A stretch of DNA of 7,061 nt. Source: Bacteroidales bacterium UBA1722 (GTDB lineage Bacteria; Bacteroidota; Bacteroidia; Bacteroidales; UBA932). The translations under genes and the position numbers were made by a program. The stretch spans positions 1 through 7,061 of the forward strand of contig DCIQ01000012.1 in assembly GCA_002317435.1 (NCBI GenBank), given 5' to 3'. Positions within the stretch are counted from its first letter, which is position 1. Every line of letters starts with the position of its first letter. Under the pieces are notes generated by a model that ran no database searches, was not told where the DNA came from, and was given only the letters and a program-made list of their open reading frames with translations. Positions 6,754 through 7,061 of this stretch are shown piece after piece.

Positions 6754-7061
6754 TTACTGTTTTGATGCCACTTCTTCCATCTTCATCTTGGCTGACGGCT
6801 TGCCGGGGGCCGCGGGTGCGGGTACGGGTATGCCGTCCGAGATATTGGAAGACTTGAAGGACGAACCGGCTTCCAGATTCTTGAAAGAGCCCTTGGGCGC
6901 GGTGGTGTCTCCCTTGATATCAGCCTTGCCGGCGATGGTGGTATCTCCGTTGAACTCGTTCTTGCCGCCGCCGGCGGAGAGATTGCCGCCGTCGAGGGTT
7001 ATCACGGCCTTCCCTTCACCCTGCTGCATCTCGGCGGTAGTATCGGCCATAAGACCCACTT
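6754..7061 (-). CDS. tssI: VgrG spike protein, carboxyl-terminal end (partial)
   Basis: Only the last 101 codons and the stop are inside the window; the frame is open to the right edge, and the GTG near 7059 is an internal valine, not a start. The visible part has short glycine-rich repeats (LDGGNLSAGGGKNEFNGDTT, then GKADIKGDTTAPKGSF) typical of the end of the VgrG beta-prism or the strands after it. An NLEAGSSFKSSNISDGIPV segment follows. The last 25 residues are a flexible Pro/Ala/Lys tail (PVPAPAAPGKPSAKMKMEE and onward). VgrG trimers form the tail spike, here presumably capped by the DUF4280 protein encoded next. No effector domain is seen at the carboxyl end. The call rests on the repeat style and the following PAAR-like gene, because the gp27/gp5 domains are outside. 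Confidence 0.72.
   Translation of the reverse strand, partial: VGLMADTTAEMQQGEGKAVITLDGGNLSAGGGKNEFNGDTTIAGKADIKGDTTAPKGSFKNLEAGSSFKSSNISDGIPVPAPAAPGKPSAKMKMEEVASKQ

Larger units (their letters stand above)
1..7061 (-). other. Single transcription unit: T6SS spike and baseplate with E1 and ubiquitin-like genes
   Basis: All nine genes share one strand, with gaps of 5, 20, 15, 12, 34 and 55 bases and two stop/start overlaps (TGATG at 5641-5645 and ATGA at 4570-4573). No hairpin followed by a T-run was seen in any gap. This spacing argues for one operon, with the possible exception of a separate start of transcription before the ubiquitin-like gene. Both ends run beyond the window. Confidence 0.7.

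Noticed and set aside
5922..6857. A 311-residue open frame on the plus strand opposite the orphan, DUF4280 and VgrG genes
   Set aside because: It spans three well-supported minus-strand genes and their gaps, and the protein shows no family features.
7057..7059. GTG as a true start for a small 101-residue protein at the right edge
   Set aside because: The frame stays open to the window edge, and the content is a repeat-rich VgrG end, so the codon is internal valine.

Overview
The window is one compact, co-directional block of nine genes, all read from the minus strand (transcription runs from position 7061 towards 1). It looks like part of a Bacteroidota chromosome, probably Bacteroidales. 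The reasons are the Bacteroidota-type Type VI secretion proteins (short TssK, a TssE/TssF set, a DUF4280 PAAR-like tip protein), the near absence of Shine-Dalgarno sequences before most genes, and one -7 box of the Bacteroides form (TAnnTTTG). I cannot name the species from sequence alone.

Layout in transcription order: the 3' end of a VgrG spike gene (cut by the right edge); a DUF4280 PAAR-like spike tip; a 231-residue acidic orphan protein; a 357-residue ubiquitin-activating-enzyme-like (E1, ThiF/MoeB/HesA) adenylyltransferase; a TssG-like baseplate protein; TssK; TssE (gp25-like); TssF; and, cut by the left edge, a small protein that reads as a ubiquitin-like beta-grasp domain. Gaps are between 5 and 55 bases, and the orphan, E1 and tssG genes are joined by TGATG and ATGA stop/start overlaps. 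No stretch above 300 bases lacks a gene. There are no tRNAs, insertion sequences or CRISPR arrays that I can see.

Most of the block encodes the T6SS baseplate and spike: VgrG and the PAAR-like protein form the puncturing tip; TssE, TssF, TssG and TssK form the baseplate wedges. Sheath (TssB/C), Hcp, ClpV and the membrane complex must lie outside.

The unusual part is the pair of ubiquitin-pathway-like genes built into the baseplate operon. The E1 is translationally coupled to tssG. The ubiquitin-like gene follows tssF and contains an ungapped stretch very like the last strand of ubiquitin. I know of no characterised T6SS that uses ubiquitin-like activation, so this is the candidate undescribed system: a beta-grasp protein activated by a dedicated E1, possibly attached to, or acting on, a spike or baseplate component. 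This is inference from gene order and motifs. No E2, E3 or JAB-type peptidase is visible in the window.
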